This document shows, one piece after another, positions 54,090-63,675 of a stretch of 64,000 nt of DNA. The position numbers were made by a program, and so were the translations under genes. Origin of the DNA: Parabacteroides sp. (GTDB lineage: Bacteria > Bacteroidota > Bacteroidia > Bacteroidales > Tannerellaceae). The notes beneath the pieces were generated by a model, which was not told the DNA's origin, searched no databases, and was given only the letters and a program-made list of their open reading frames with translations. Each line of letters opens with the position of its first letter. The first letter of the stretch is position 1. The stretch covers positions 62,001 to 126,000 of the forward strand of contig JAFUOJ010000024.1 in NCBI GenBank assembly GCA_017481945.1, in the 5' to 3' direction.

Positions 54090-55640
54090 ATGACAACAAA
54101 AAAAGATAGAGTACTTTGGGCAGATGATGAGATTGATTTATTGAAACCTCATATCCTTTTTTTACAGGATAAGGGCTATGAAGTAGTTCCGGTAATCAGT
54201 GGGCAAGACGCAATTGAATGCTGCAAAGAGGAATCCTTTGATATTATTTTCTTGGATGAGAATATGCCAGGCTTAACCGGTTTGGAGACGTTGGCTCAGA
54301 TTAAGGAGATTAATCCAAACGTCCCTGTTGTCATGGTTACAAAGAGTGAAGAAGAGAGTATCATGAATCAGGCGATAGGAAATAAGATTGCCGATTACTT
54401 GATTAAGCCGGTTAATCCGAATCAGCTGCTTCTTTCCATTAAAAAAAATGTGCATAAGAACACGATTATATCTGAAACAACGACAGTCGGGTATCAACAG
54501 GAGTTTGGGCGGATCGGTATGCAGATCAACGACTCGCTGACAACTGACGATTGGATGGAGGTTTATAAAAAACTGGTGTATTGGGAGCTGGAGTTGGAAA
54601 GCAGTCAGGTTCCAATGACGGATATGTTACGTATGCAGAAGCAGGAAGCTAATAATGCTTTTGGTAAGTTTGTAAAGAGGAATTATGAAAACTGGATCCA
54701 AGATCCGGATAATCGTCCGTTGATGAGTCCGGACTTGTTTAAGAAACGGGTTTTCCCAATGCTTGAGAACGGAGATAAAGTCTTTTTCATTTTGATTGAT
54801 AATTTCCGATTGGATCAATGGCGAGAGGTAAAAGATTTATTGGCGGACTATTATACGTTCGATGAAAATCTTTATTATAGCATTTTACCAACAGCAACAC
54901 AGTATGCTCGTAATGCGATATTCTCTGGTCTAATGCCGCTACAAATAGAAAAACTGTTTCCGGATCTTTGGGTAGATGAGGAAAGCGAGGAAGGGAAGAA
55001 TTTAAATGAGGCTCCACTGATTCAGACACAGATTGAGCGATTTCGAAAAAAGTATACATTCTCTTATCATAAGGTGCATGATTCACAATATAATGATAAG
55101 TTACTCAGTTTAGTTCCTTCGTTGCTGCATAATCAATTGAATGTAGTGGTATTGAACTTTATTGATATGCTTTCACATGCTCGAACGGAAAATAAGATGA
55201 TTCGTGAGTTGGCGCAAAGCGAAGCTGCTTATCGGAGTTTAACCCGTTCTTGGTTTCAACACTCCGGAGCTTTGGAACTATTTAAACGTATTGCCGGAAA
55301 AGGGTATAAAGTTATTGTAACTACGGATCATGGAACTATTCGGGTGGATAACCCCCAGAAAGTGATTGGGGATAAAAATACGAATACGAATCTTCGTTAT
55401 AAGGTGGGTAAAAACTTAAATTATAATCCGAAAGAGGTGTATGATATTCGTTTTCCGGATAAAGTGGGATTGCCTTCACCCAATTTAAGTAGCAAGTATA
55501 TTTTTGCGATGGATAATGACTTTTTTGCTTATCCAAATAATTACAATTATTATGTGTCCTATTATAGAAATACATTCCAGCATGGAGGTATTTCTATGGA
55601 AGAGATGTTGGTTCCTTTTATCACGATGGCTCCAAAATAA
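54090..55640 (+). CDS. porX: PorX-type response regulator with PglZ (alkaline-phosphatase-like) effector domain
   Basis: A 516-aa protein from ATG 54090 (TTKKDRVLWADDEIDLLKPH). Receiver domain about 1-125 with acidic pair Asp12-Asp13, phospho-acceptor Asp56 (IIFLDENMPGL) and Lys85 (VMVTKSEEES). Helical linker, then the PglZ domain about 220-516 with FILIDNFRLDQW, a mid-domain NFIDMLSHART, and metal-site VTTDHGTIRVDNP ending MEEMLVPFITMAPK. PorX with the kinase PorY controls the type IX secretion system in Porphyromonas and is a phosphodiesterase. No histidine kinase is adjacent. In gut Bacteroidales lacking a full T9SS its role is less clear. Confidence 0.92.
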   Translation: MTTKKDRVLWADDEIDLLKPHILFLQDKGYEVVPVISGQDAIECCKEESFDIIFLDENMPGLTGLETLAQIKEINPNVPVVMVTKSEEESIMNQAIGNKIADYLIKPVNPNQLLLSIKKNVHKNTIISETTTVGYQQEFGRIGMQINDSLTTDDWMEVYKKLVYWELELESSQVPMTDMLRMQKQEANNAFGKFVKRNYENWIQDPDNRPLMSPDLFKKRVFPMLENGDKVFFILIDNFRLDQWREVKDLLADYYTFDENLYYSILPTATQYARNAIFSGLMPLQIEKLFPDLWVDEESEEGKNLNEAPLIQTQIERFRKKYTFSYHKVHDSQYNDKLLSLVPSLLHNQLNVVVLNFIDMLSHARTENKMIRELAQSEAAYRSLTRSWFQHSGALELFKRIAGKGYKVIVTTDHGTIRVDNPQKVIGDKNTNTNLRYKVGKNLNYNPKEVYDIRFPDKVGLPSPNLSSKYIFAMDNDFFAYPNNYNYYVSYYRNTFQHGGISMEEMLVPFITMAPK

Positions 55641-55673
55641 CATATAATCTCTGAAGGATATGGACAATTTGAT

Positions 55674-55681
55674 TAATTTTG
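55674..55681 (+). promoter_or_regulatory. Promoter -7 element of tsaE
   Basis: TAATTTTG (TAnnTTTG), 26 bp before the tsaE start. No -33 box recognised. Confidence 0.45.
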
Positions 55682-55706
55682 TGGGAACATTTTAAGTATA
55701 GATTTC

Positions 55707-56126
55707 ATGAGTATTATCAAAATTGAAAGTTTAGATACAATTCGTCAGGCTGCAAAGGAATTTATAGCAGGAATGGATGACCGTACTGTTTTTGCTTTTC
55801 GGGGTAGTATGGGAGCCGGAAAGACTACTTTTGTCAAGGCGATTTGTGAAGAATTAGGGGTAGAAGATGTAATTAATAGTCCTACATTCGCAATTGTAAA
55901 TGAGTATCGTAGTGATACAACTGGAGAATTGATTTATCACTTTGATTTTTATCGAGTGAATAAGCTAAGTGAGGCTGAAGATATTGGTACGGAAGACTAT
56001 TTTTATAGCGGAGCACTCTGTTTTATTGAGTGGCCGGAAAAAATAGAAGATTTGTTGCCGGGAGATGTTGTGGAAGTTGCTATCACAGAAAATCCGGATG
56101 GCTCTCGAACAGTAGAAGTAAAATAA
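55707..56126 (+). CDS. tsaE: tRNA threonylcarbamoyladenosine biosynthesis ATPase TsaE
   Basis: A 139-aa P-loop ATPase: Walker [16 protein letters not shown], the family signature [15 protein letters not shown], then [20 protein letters not shown], and [17 protein letters not shown]. TsaE helps TsaB/TsaD install t6A at position 37 of ANN-decoding tRNAs. Full-length; followed after 2 bp by the Imm17-like gene. Confidence 0.96.
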   Translation: MSIIKIESLDTIRQAAKEFIAGMDDRTVFAFRGSMGAGKTTFVKAICEELGVEDVINSPTFAIVNEYRSDTTGELIYHFDFYRVNKLSEAEDIGTEDYFYSGALCFIEWPEKIEDLLPGDVVEVAITENPDGSRTVEVK

Positions 56127-56128
56127 TT

Positions 56129-56344
56129 ATGGAACCATCTGAATATTTTATTCTGGTACTCTTTATCCTATTAGGTCTATTCTCTCTGATTGCTGCTATT
56201 AGAGATTTGGATTGGTATTTTCAGACAAGTGGTGCCATGACTTTTGTTAAATGGTTTGGCCGTAAGGGAGCACGTATTTTTTATGGACTTTTAGGATTGG
56301 GATTGATTACCAGTGGAGTGATGGGATTTATGTATTGGAGTTAA
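56129..56344 (+). CDS. Imm17-like small membrane protein
   Basis: A 71-aa protein from ATG 56129 (a longer frame from 56030 overlaps tsaE and is not used). Two transmembrane helices (YFILVLFILLGLFSLIAAI and GLLGLGLITSGVMGFMYW) flank DLDWYFQTSGAMTFVKWFGR followed by KGARIFYG. The F-x-x-x-x-G-R-K-G-A-R-I-F-Y-G segment fits the Immunity protein 17 family as I recall it. There is no adjacent polymorphic toxin, so the immunity label may not reflect its role here. 2 bp from tsaE. Confidence 0.65.
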   Translation: MEPSEYFILVLFILLGLFSLIAAIRDLDWYFQTSGAMTFVKWFGRKGARIFYGLLGLGLITSGVMGFMYWS

Positions 56345-56391
56345 ATAAGGGATAATTGATGTTTCTAATACTCATCAATTATCCCTTATTT
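56343..56391. terminator. 19-bp perfect bidirectional terminator
   Basis: AAATAAGGGATAATTGATG pairs perfectly with CATCAATTATCCCTTATTT around an 11-nt loop, between the convergent Imm17-like and rnr genes, and it starts within the Imm17-like stop codon. Confidence 0.85.
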
Positions 56392-56394
56392 ATT

Positions 56395-58575
56395 TTAAAC
56401 GATTGCGAAATCTAATTGCTTTCTTTCTAAATTGGCTTGTGCCACTTTTACTGTGATTAAGTCTCCTAATTGATATGTGCGCTTTGTCCTACGGCCTAAT
56501 AGACAATAGTTTTTTTCATCAAATTCATAGTAATCATCGTCTAAATCCCGTATAGGAATAAGGCCTTCGCATTTATTTTCATTTAATTCTACATATAATC
56601 CCCATTCTGTTACGCCAGAAACAACCCCATCAAAGACTTGACCTAATTTGTCTTTCATAAATTCGACCTGTTTGTATTTGATAGAGGCACGTTCAGCATT
56701 AGCAGCTACACTTTCCATATCAGAACAGTGTTTGCAATAATCCTCATACTTGTTTTTTATAACACTACGCCCTCCTGCTTGGTAACGTTCTAATAAACGA
56801 TGTACCATCATGTCCGGATAACGACGGATAGGAGATGTAAAATGTGTATAGTAATCCATCGCTAATCCATAATGACCTATATTGTCTGTTGTATAACGCG
56901 CTTTTTGCATAGAGCGAATAGCTAATGTTTCAATCAGATTTTCTTCAGGTTTACCTTGGACACTATCTAATAGTTTATTGATGTTTTTAGAAATATCAGT
57001 TTTACTTCCTTCCGTACGCATTTTATAACCAAAGCGACTAATGAAAGATGAGAAATCTCTCAGTCTTTCAGGATCGGGTTGTTCATGAATACGATAGACA
57101 AATGTTTTCTTTGTCTTATTTTTTGTTTTCCCAATAAATTCTGCGACTGTTTGATTAGCCAATAACATAAATTCTTCAATCAGTTTATTGGCCTCTTTAG
57201 ATACTTTTACATACGTTCCTAAAGGTTTACCTGTTTCATCAATATCGAATTTAACTTCGTATCGATCAAAAGCGATAGCTCCTGCTTTGAATCGTTTTTC
57301 TCTCAGTTTTTTTGCCAATTCATTTAGAGCCAATATCTCTTCTTTGTAGTCTCCTTCTCCGGTTTCAATGATATTTTGAGCCTCTTCGTATGTAAAACGG
57401 CGGTTACTTTTGATAACTGTTCGTGTGATACGAGATTGTATAACCTCTGCATTTGAGTTTAATTTAAAGATGACAGAAAAACAAAGTTTCTCTTCATTGG
57501 GTCGAAGCGAACAGATCTGATTACATAGACGTTCAGGCAACATTGGTATTGTCCTGTCTACAAGATATACAGACGTTGCACGACTATAAGCCTCTCGGTC
57601 AATTAGACTTTCAGATTTTACATAGTGAGTTACATCGGCAATATGTACACCTACCTCCCATGTTCCATCCTCTGATTTTTGGGCAGAAAGCGCGTCGTCA
57701 AAATCTTTGGCATCTTTCGGGTCAATAGTGAAAGTGGTAATTTGCCGAAAATCCTCTCGTTTCCCAATCTCCTCTTCGGTAATAACTTCAGATATCTTAT
57801 TAGCCGCTTTTTCTACATTTTCCGGGTATTTGTAAGGTAAATCAAATTCAGCTAAAATGGCATTCATCTCGGCGTCATTATTCCCAGCTTCTCCTAAGAT
57901 GTCAACGACTTCTCCTAATGGATTCTTAGCCTCTTCTGGCCATTCAGTGATACGGACAACAGCCTTATCCCCCGTTTTACCTCCCTTTAATTTCTCTTTA
58001 GGAATAAAGATGTCATTAGCTAATGTTTTATCTTCTGTGACTAAGAAAGCGAAACCTTTCGTTACTTGAAGTTTACCCGTGATTGTACGACGTTGACTTT
58101 CTAATATTTCAATTACTTCTCCTTCCGGATCAGCTCCTTTTCTTTTGGCATGAAGTTGTATTTTTACTTTATCTCCATTTAATGCATGAGCTGAATTCCG
58201 TTCTGCAATGAAAATAGGATTTCCACCCTCTTCGGGTAGAAAAGAGTTTTTCCCGTTTTGACGGCGTATGAAAGTTCCAATCATGGTTGTTCCCCAATCA
58301 TTGTAACGATAACGACCTCTATCAATTTCAGAAATAATATTTTCAGAAGCTAACGTATATAAAATCTCTACTACTTGTAATTTTTGCACTTGATTGTCGA
58401 CACCTATCATACTACTGATTTGTCGATAGTTAAAAGGTTCTTTAGGAGAAGATTTGAAAACCTGAATGATTGCATGAATCATCGTTTCTTTTTTCATTCG
58501 TTTATTTCCAGTTTTAGGACTACTTTTCTTCTTCTCCGATTTTTTACTTCTTTTTTCAGATTTCTTTTTTGTCAT
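56395..58575 (-). CDS. rnr: Ribonuclease R
   Basis: A 726-aa 3'-5' exoribonuclease. A Lys/Arg-rich N-terminus (KKKSEKRSKKSEKKKSS) is followed by a winged-helix region (MIHAIIQVFKSSPKEPFNYR), cold-shock domains (GTFIRRQNGKNSFLPEEGGN, GKLQVTKGFAFLVTEDKTLA), and the RNB catalytic domain with ITTFTIDPKDAKDFDDALSA (catalytic Asp cluster) and HFTSPIRRYPDMMVHRLLER. A C-terminal S1 domain follows (LGQVFDGVVSGVTEWGLYVE). It degrades structured RNA and participates in rRNA quality control. Divergent from rpoN. Confidence 0.96.
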   Translation of the reverse strand: MTKKKSEKRSKKSEKKKSSPKTGNKRMKKETMIHAIIQVFKSSPKEPFNYRQISSMIGVDNQVQKLQVVEILYTLASENIISEIDRGRYRYNDWGTTMIGTFIRRQNGKNSFLPEEGGNPIFIAERNSAHALNGDKVKIQLHAKRKGADPEGEVIEILESQRRTITGKLQVTKGFAFLVTEDKTLANDIFIPKEKLKGGKTGDKAVVRITEWPEEAKNPLGEVVDILGEAGNNDAEMNAILAEFDLPYKYPENVEKAANKISEVITEEEIGKREDFRQITTFTIDPKDAKDFDDALSAQKSEDGTWEVGVHIADVTHYVKSESLIDREAYSRATSVYLVDRTIPMLPERLCNQICSLRPNEEKLCFSVIFKLNSNAEVIQSRITRTVIKSNRRFTYEEAQNIIETGEGDYKEEILALNELAKKLREKRFKAGAIAFDRYEVKFDIDETGKPLGTYVKVSKEANKLIEEFMLLANQTVAEFIGKTKNKTKKTFVYRIHEQPDPERLRDFSSFISRFGYKMRTEGSKTDISKNINKLLDSVQGKPEENLIETLAIRSMQKARYTTDNIGHYGLAMDYYTHFTSPIRRYPDMMVHRLLERYQAGGRSVIKNKYEDYCKHCSDMESVAANAERASIKYKQVEFMKDKLGQVFDGVVSGVTEWGLYVELNENKCEGLIPIRDLDDDYYEFDEKNYCLLGRRTKRTYQLGDLITVKVAQANLERKQLDFAIV

Positions 58576-58678
58576 ATTGTATATTCAATGTGTTACAAAG
58601 TAAACAATAAATTTTGAGATCTGTTTATAAATGGAAATAAAAGATTTCGAAGGATGTGATTTACTCTTTGTAAAAGGT

Positions 58679-58686
58679 TATATTTG
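58679..58686 (+). promoter_or_regulatory. Promoter -7 element of the rpoN operon
   Basis: TATATTTG exact match, 30 bp before ATG 58717. It overlaps an upstream in-frame TTG (58684), ruling that start out. Confidence 0.55.
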
Positions 58687-58716
58687 CATATTCATAAGGT
58701 ATTATTCATTTTGATT

Positions 58717-60189
58717 ATGTTGAAACAACAGCTACAACAGAAATTACAACAAAAACTTTCTCCACAGCAGATTCAACTTATTCGGCTATTGGAACTTCCT
58801 GCTATTGAATTAGAAGAACGAATAAAGCATGAATTAGAGGATAATCCGGCTTTAGAGGAAGGAAAGGAGATTGTAGATGATTTTGAAAGAACAGGTGATG
58901 AGGAAAATGGAGAACTTGTCCCTAATGAAATAGAAGGAGGAAGCGATGGAGAAGTCGACCTCTCTTTGGGGGATTATAGAAGCGAAGATGATATTCCTGA
59001 TTATAAATTACGAGAGCTAAGTGAGCGAGCAGAGAAACGGGAAGAAGTTCCTTTTGCCGTTGGTGAATCTTTAAACGAATATTTGCTTCAGCAATTAGGT
59101 TTACGGGATTTGTCTGAGAAAAAAGTAAAGGTCGCAGAATATGTGATTGGAAGTATTGATGATGATGGTTATTTACGTCGTGATTTATTTGCGATAGCTG
59201 ATGATTTGACTTTTCATGCAGGATTGGATGTTACAGTAGAAGACGTAGAAGAAGTTCTTTTAATTATACAGGACTTTGATCCGGTAGGAGTTGGTGCACG
59301 TAATCTGCAAGAATGTCTTTTATTACAGTTGAATAAACGGGAGAAAACGGATGTGACGGAACTAACAACTCGGGTGTTAACCGATTATTTTGAAGAATTT
59401 ACACGCAAACATTATGATAAAATTATGCGAGCGTTAGATTTGGATGAAGAGACTCTAAAAAGGATTATACATGAGATTACTACGTTGGACCCTAAACCTT
59501 GTGCAAGTTGGGGCGGTTCTGTAGAAACAGCTTTAAGTCAGATTGTACCGGATTTTCTTGTGGAGGCAGTAAATGGCGAGTTGATATTGAGTATGAACAA
59601 TCGTGGGATACCTGAAATGCGGGTAAATCGTGAATATGCAGAGATGATTGAGGATTATACGAATAATAAAGCCAATCAAACCTCCCAAATGAAAGAAGCT
59701 GTTCTATTTGTGAAGCAGAAATTAGACGCTGCTCAATGGTTTATAGAATCAATTAAGCAGCGTCAGAATACCTTACAGCGTACGATGGAAGCAATCATTT
59801 TGTTGCAGCGTGATTTTTTCCTCACGGGGGATGAATCCACACTGCGTCCGATGAAAATGAAAGATGTGGCAGAGCGTGCAGGGTTTGATGTCTCCACAGT
59901 TTCTCGGGTTAGTAATTGTAAATATGTACAAACGAATTTTGGTATCTATCCGTTGAAGTATTTTTTCTCAGAATCTATGCAAACAGAGAGCGGTGAAGAG
60001 ATATCCACTCGTGAAGTGAAAAAGATTATGAAAGAATATGTAGATAATGAGGATAAACACAAACCGCTTACAGATGAGGAATTGGCAGCAATATTGAAAG
60101 AGAAGGGATATGTAATTGCTCGTCGAACAGTTGCTAAATACCGTGAACAAATGGATATTCCTGTTGCACGACTCAGAAAAGAAATATAA
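58717..60189 (+). CDS. rpoN: RNA polymerase sigma-54 factor
   Basis: A 490-aa protein from ATG 58717. Q-rich region I (LKQQLQQKLQQKLSPQQIQL then IRLLELPAIELEERIKHELE), acidic region II, core-binding region, HTH (MKDVAERAGFDVSTVSRVSN) and the RpoN box ARRTVAKYREQM near the C-terminus. Sigma-54 needs AAA+ activators; none is encoded nearby. It is the first gene of a run with a PAP2-like gene, gcvH and purE. Confidence 0.96.
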   Translation: MLKQQLQQKLQQKLSPQQIQLIRLLELPAIELEERIKHELEDNPALEEGKEIVDDFERTGDEENGELVPNEIEGGSDGEVDLSLGDYRSEDDIPDYKLRELSERAEKREEVPFAVGESLNEYLLQQLGLRDLSEKKVKVAEYVIGSIDDDGYLRRDLFAIADDLTFHAGLDVTVEDVEEVLLIIQDFDPVGVGARNLQECLLLQLNKREKTDVTELTTRVLTDYFEEFTRKHYDKIMRALDLDEETLKRIIHEITTLDPKPCASWGGSVETALSQIVPDFLVEAVNGELILSMNNRGIPEMRVNREYAEMIEDYTNNKANQTSQMKEAVLFVKQKLDAAQWFIESIKQRQNTLQRTMEAIILLQRDFFLTGDESTLRPMKMKDVAERAGFDVSTVSRVSNCKYVQTNFGIYPLKYFFSESMQTESGEEISTREVKKIMKEYVDNEDKHKPLTDEELAAILKEKGYVIARRTVAKYREQMDIPVARLRKEI

Positions 60190-60201
60190 ATTTGAAGCCT
60201 T

Positions 60202-60822
60202 ATGAGATTATTGGCAAATATCATATCGGGAATGTTTCATCCGCTACTCATGGTAACTTATGGAGTTGTGTTGGCTCTTACATTCACTTATTTAGTGATT
60301 TATCCGTTTACTATGAAGCTGCTATTGGTGGGATGTGCGTTTTTATCGACAGCAGTTATTCCCGGAGGATTCATTTTCTTGTTGGTGAAAAGAGGAGCTG
60401 CGACTGATATGGAATTAGCGAGGCGTCAAGAACGTATTGTCCCTTATCTGATTTTTATCATGTCAGTAATGTTTTGTGCTTTTTATATGTACAAGATGAT
60501 GTTACCTTTTTGGTTTATATCCCTATTGTTAGGTGTTTGTGTCGCGTTGATTTTGGCTTTATTAATTAATTTCTTTTGGAAAATCAGTGCGCATACGATT
60601 GGGATTGGTGGACTGTTAGGTGGGATAATGGGAATTGCCCAGACCCATTTTATAAATCCTTATTGGGTATTTATCTGTGTGATAATAATTGCAGGTTTAG
60701 TGGGGTCTGCCCGTATTTTTTTGAAAAGGCATACACCAATACAAGTATATGCCGGGTTTTGTCTCGGATTTATATGTACATTTGTAGCCTCATTCTTAAG
60801 TTATATCTATTTATTTATCTAA
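60202..60822 (+). CDS. PAP2-like integral membrane protein
   Basis: A 206-aa protein with six or so membrane helices. Degenerate PAP2 phosphatase motifs can be placed: [10 protein letters not shown] (motif 1), [14 protein letters not shown] (motif 2, SAH in place of SGH) and [20 protein letters not shown] (motif 3, R-x5-H-T). The last Asp of the classical motif 3 is replaced by Gln, so activity is doubtful. It sits 12 bp after rpoN, a linkage that recurs in Bacteroidales in my recollection. Substrate unknown; lipid phosphate metabolism is the best guess. Confidence 0.72.
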   Translation: MRLLANIISGMFHPLLMVTYGVVLALTFTYLVIYPFTMKLLLVGCAFLSTAVIPGGFIFLLVKRGAATDMELARRQERIVPYLIFIMSVMFCAFYMYKMMLPFWFISLLLGVCVALILALLINFFWKISAHTIGIGGLLGGIMGIAQTHFINPYWVFICVIIIAGLVGSARIFLKRHTPIQVYAGFCLGFICTFVASFLSYIYLFI

Positions 60823-60838
60823 TAAAAACACTATAGTT

Positions 60839-61219
60839 ATGAATTTTCCAGCAGAATTAAAGTACACAAAGGATCATGAATGGATCCGTGTAGAAGGAGA
60901 TGTCGCTTATGTAGGTATTACTGACTATGCTCAGAGCGAACTTGGAGAAATTGTTTTTGTTGACATTACAACAGAAGGTGAAACCGTCGGAAAAGAGGAA
61001 GTTTTCGGTACGATTGAAGCTGTAAAGACTGTTTCTGATTTGTTTATGCCGGCAGGTGGTGAAGTTTTGGAAGTAAATCCAGACTTGGAAGAACAACCTG
61101 AATTGGTAAACGAGGACGCTTACGGAAAAGGATGGATCATTAAAGTTGCTTTATCTGATCCTGCAGAAGTAGAAGATTTGATGTCTGCTGCTGAATATGA
61201 ACAAATGATTGCAAAATGA
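60839..61219 (+). CDS. gcvH: Glycine cleavage system H protein
   Basis: A 126-aa lipoyl carrier of the glycine cleavage complex. Lipoylated Lys63 is in [20 protein letters not shown]; the opening [17 protein letters not shown] is typical. The other gcv genes are not in this window. Its stop overlaps the purE start by 4 bp (ATGA). Confidence 0.97.
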   Translation: MNFPAELKYTKDHEWIRVEGDVAYVGITDYAQSELGEIVFVDITTEGETVGKEEVFGTIEAVKTVSDLFMPAGGEVLEVNPDLEEQPELVNEDAYGKGWIIKVALSDPAEVEDLMSAAEYEQMIAK

Positions 61220-61722
61220 CACCTATCGTAAGTATTATTATGGGCAGTACTTCGGATCTGCCCGTTATGGAGAAAGCGGCTAAGTTTTTGGATGAGATGG
61301 AAGTCCCATTTGAAATGCACGCTTTGTCTGCTCACCGTACACCGGCTGAAGTAGAAACTTTTGCAAAAGGAGCTAAGGAAAGAGGAATTAAGGTTATTAT
61401 CGCTGCAGCTGGAATGGCTGCCCATTTATGTGGAGTGATTGCCTCTATGACAACGGTTCCTGTGATAGGTGTTCCTATTAATTCAACATTGGAGGGTATG
61501 GACGCCCTATTGGCGATTGTACAAATGCCTCCGGGAATTCCGGTTGCGACAGTGGGTATCAATGGCGCTTTAAATGCCGGTATTTTAGCTGTACAAATGC
61601 TTGCTGTAGGTGATGAACAATTACAAGAAAAGTTAGCAACCTATAAAGAGGATTTGAAGAAGAAGATCGTAAAGGCTAATGAAGAATTGGCAAAAGTCTC
61701 CTATAAACATAAAACTAATTAG
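61216..61722 (+). CDS. purE: N5-carboxyaminoimidazole ribonucleotide mutase (PurE class I)
   Basis: A 168-aa protein with [20 protein letters not shown], the catalytic [29 protein letters not shown] and [19 protein letters not shown]. Class I PurE converts N5-CAIR to CAIR in purine synthesis. Overlaps gcvH by ATGA; followed by a strong hairpin before ispG. Confidence 0.97.
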   Translation: MTPIVSIIMGSTSDLPVMEKAAKFLDEMEVPFEMHALSAHRTPAEVETFAKGAKERGIKVIIAAAGMAAHLCGVIASMTTVPVIGVPINSTLEGMDALLAIVQMPPGIPVATVGINGALNAGILAVQMLAVGDEQLQEKLATYKEDLKKKIVKANEELAKVSYKHKTN

Positions 61723-61731
61723 TTGAAAGTT

Positions 61732-61773
61732 AACAGTTGGAGGAGTGGAAAGGTAATTACTCCTCCAACTGTT
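61732..61773 (+). terminator. 15-bp perfect hairpin between purE and ispG
   Basis: AACAGTTGGAGGAGT pairs perfectly with ACTCCTCCAACTGTT around a 12-nt loop, then GATTTTT. It ends the gcvH-purE transcript or attenuates entry to ispG, and it swallows a TTG at 61772 that would extend the ispG frame. Confidence 0.7.
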
Positions 61774-61798
61774 GATTTTTCCCCTTGCTCGTTTAGAA

Positions 61799-63637
61799 AT
61801 GGATCACTATTTTAACTATTCTCGAAGAAAATCCTCCACTGTCCGTATAGGAAATACACCGCTTGGAGGTACGAACCCAATCCGTATTCAATCTATGGCG
61901 AATGTTTCAACGATGGAAACAGACGCAGCTGTTCAACAAGCCATCCGTATGATTGACGCTGGAGCCGAGTATGTTCGCTTTACAGCTCAGGGAGAACGTG
62001 AAGCACGTAACTTAGGTGTGATTCGTAAGCAACTAAAAGAGGCTGGGTATCTGACACCTTTGGTTGCCGATATTCATTTCAATCCGCGGGCGGCGGACGC
62101 TGCTGCGGAAGAGGTTGAAAAGGTTCGTATTAATCCCGGAAACTATGTTGATAAGGTAAAAACATTTGACCTTTTAGAATATACCGATGAGGAATATGCA
62201 GCCGAATTACAAAAGATTCGCGACCGTTTTATCCCCTTTTTGAATATCTGTAAGGCACATGGTACGGCCATTCGCATAGGCGTTAACCACGGCTCTTTGT
62301 CTGATCGTATCATGAGTCGTTATGGTGATACTCCGGAAGGAATGGTTGCCTCTTGCATGGAGTTTCTGCGAATTTGCCGCGATGAAGATTTTTCAGATGT
62401 AGTCATTTCCATAAAGGCCTCCAATACGGTTGTTATGGTTAAAACTGTCCGTCTTCTGGTTCACACGATGGAGCTGGAGGATATGCATTATCCTCTGCAT
62501 TTAGGAGTGACAGAGGCCGGAGATGGTGAAGACGGTCGTATTAAGAGTGCAGTCGGAATCGGTTCTTTGCTCTCTGACGGTATAGGAGATACTATCCGGG
62601 TCTCTTTGAGTGAAGATCCGGAAGCGGAAATACCGGTTGCTCGTAAGTTAGTAGACTACATTTTAGAGCGTGAAGGACATACACCGATAGAAGCAACCCT
62701 TGCCCCAGGGTATAACCCAATCTCTCCGGAAACTCGTCTGAGTCGTATGGTAGAGGGGATTGGAGGCAATTCCCAGCCGCTTGTCATTTCAGACCGTAGC
62801 AATGGCGATTTTGAATTTGACCGTACTGTGCTTCCTGACTATATATATATAGGTAAAGAGGATCCCGATAATTTACCGGATCATTTCCGTCTTTTAGTGG
62901 ACGCTCACTTCTGGAAAGAACGTCCTAACGCCTATCCTTACTTTATTGCGTCGGAAATTGAGACTTTGAAAGACTATTCCGCTGCAATCAAGTTTGTTCG
63001 ATTGACAAATCATGATCTGACTGATTATGCGATAGAGCTATTAAAACAAGATCCTTCTGTCGTGATAATTTTGAGTACCCATAATCTGAACGGAGTCGGT
63101 TCTCAAAGAGCTGCTATGCACCGTTTGATGACAGCAGGCTGTGACGCTCCTGTGATTTTACACCGTGAGTATCGCGAGACAGATATGGAAGCTCTGCAAC
63201 TAAAAGCTGCAGCTGATTTAGGTACACTTCTGTTAGACGGCTTTGGAGATGGTGTGATGTTGCATAACGAGGGAGATAATACCGCTACTATTGACAATTA
63301 TATGTTTGCTATCTTACAGGCAACACGTAAGCGGATCAGTAAAACGGAATACATCTCCTGCCCAAGTTGTGGTCGTACACTTTATGATCTTCAGACTACG
63401 ATTGCCCGTATTAAGGAAGCCACTTCGCACCTCAAAGGTTTGAAGATTGGTATTATGGGTTGTATTGTAAACGGTCCGGGAGAGATGGCTGACGCTGATT
63501 ATGGATATGTTGGAGCCGGTAAAAACCGGATAAGTCTCTATAAAGGAAAAGAATGTGTCTTGAAAAACATCCCCGAGGAGGAGGCAGTTCAACGTCTCGT
63601 CCAGCTAATTAAGGATAATGGGGATTGGATGAACTAA
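61799..63637 (+). CDS. ispG: 4-hydroxy-3-methylbut-2-enyl-diphosphate synthase, long form
   Basis: A 612-aa enzyme of the MEP isoprenoid pathway from ATG 61799 (DHYFNYSRRKSSTVRIGNTP). The N-terminal TIM barrel has IRIQSMANVSTMETDAAVQQ, LVADIHFNPRAADAAAEEVE and IRIGVNHGSLSDRIMSRYGD. A large middle insertion (about 290-500) is characteristic of the three-domain IspG of Bacteroidota and plants. The C-terminal 4Fe-4S domain has CPSCGRTLYDLQ and IMGCIVNGPGEMADADYGYV. It lacks a clear promoter of its own, so it may depend on read-through past the hairpin. Confidence 0.97.
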   Translation: MDHYFNYSRRKSSTVRIGNTPLGGTNPIRIQSMANVSTMETDAAVQQAIRMIDAGAEYVRFTAQGEREARNLGVIRKQLKEAGYLTPLVADIHFNPRAADAAAEEVEKVRINPGNYVDKVKTFDLLEYTDEEYAAELQKIRDRFIPFLNICKAHGTAIRIGVNHGSLSDRIMSRYGDTPEGMVASCMEFLRICRDEDFSDVVISIKASNTVVMVKTVRLLVHTMELEDMHYPLHLGVTEAGDGEDGRIKSAVGIGSLLSDGIGDTIRVSLSEDPEAEIPVARKLVDYILEREGHTPIEATLAPGYNPISPETRLSRMVEGIGGNSQPLVISDRSNGDFEFDRTVLPDYIYIGKEDPDNLPDHFRLLVDAHFWKERPNAYPYFIASEIETLKDYSAAIKFVRLTNHDLTDYAIELLKQDPSVVIILSTHNLNGVGSQRAAMHRLMTAGCDAPVILHREYRETDMEALQLKAAADLGTLLLDGFGDGVMLHNEGDNTATIDNYMFAILQATRKRISKTEYISCPSCGRTLYDLQTTIARIKEATSHLKGLKIGIMGCIVNGPGEMADADYGYVGAGKNRISLYKGKECVLKNIPEEEAVQRLVQLIKDNGDWMN

Positions 63638-63643
63638 AACTAA

Positions 63644-63675
63644 AAAGGAGAATCCTAAACTCAGGATCCTCCTTT
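63644..63675 (+). terminator. Terminator after ispG
   Basis: AAAGGAG-A-ATCCT pairs with AGGAT-C-CTCCTTT (one A/C mismatch) around AAACTC, followed by a T-rich stretch. Confidence 0.7.
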
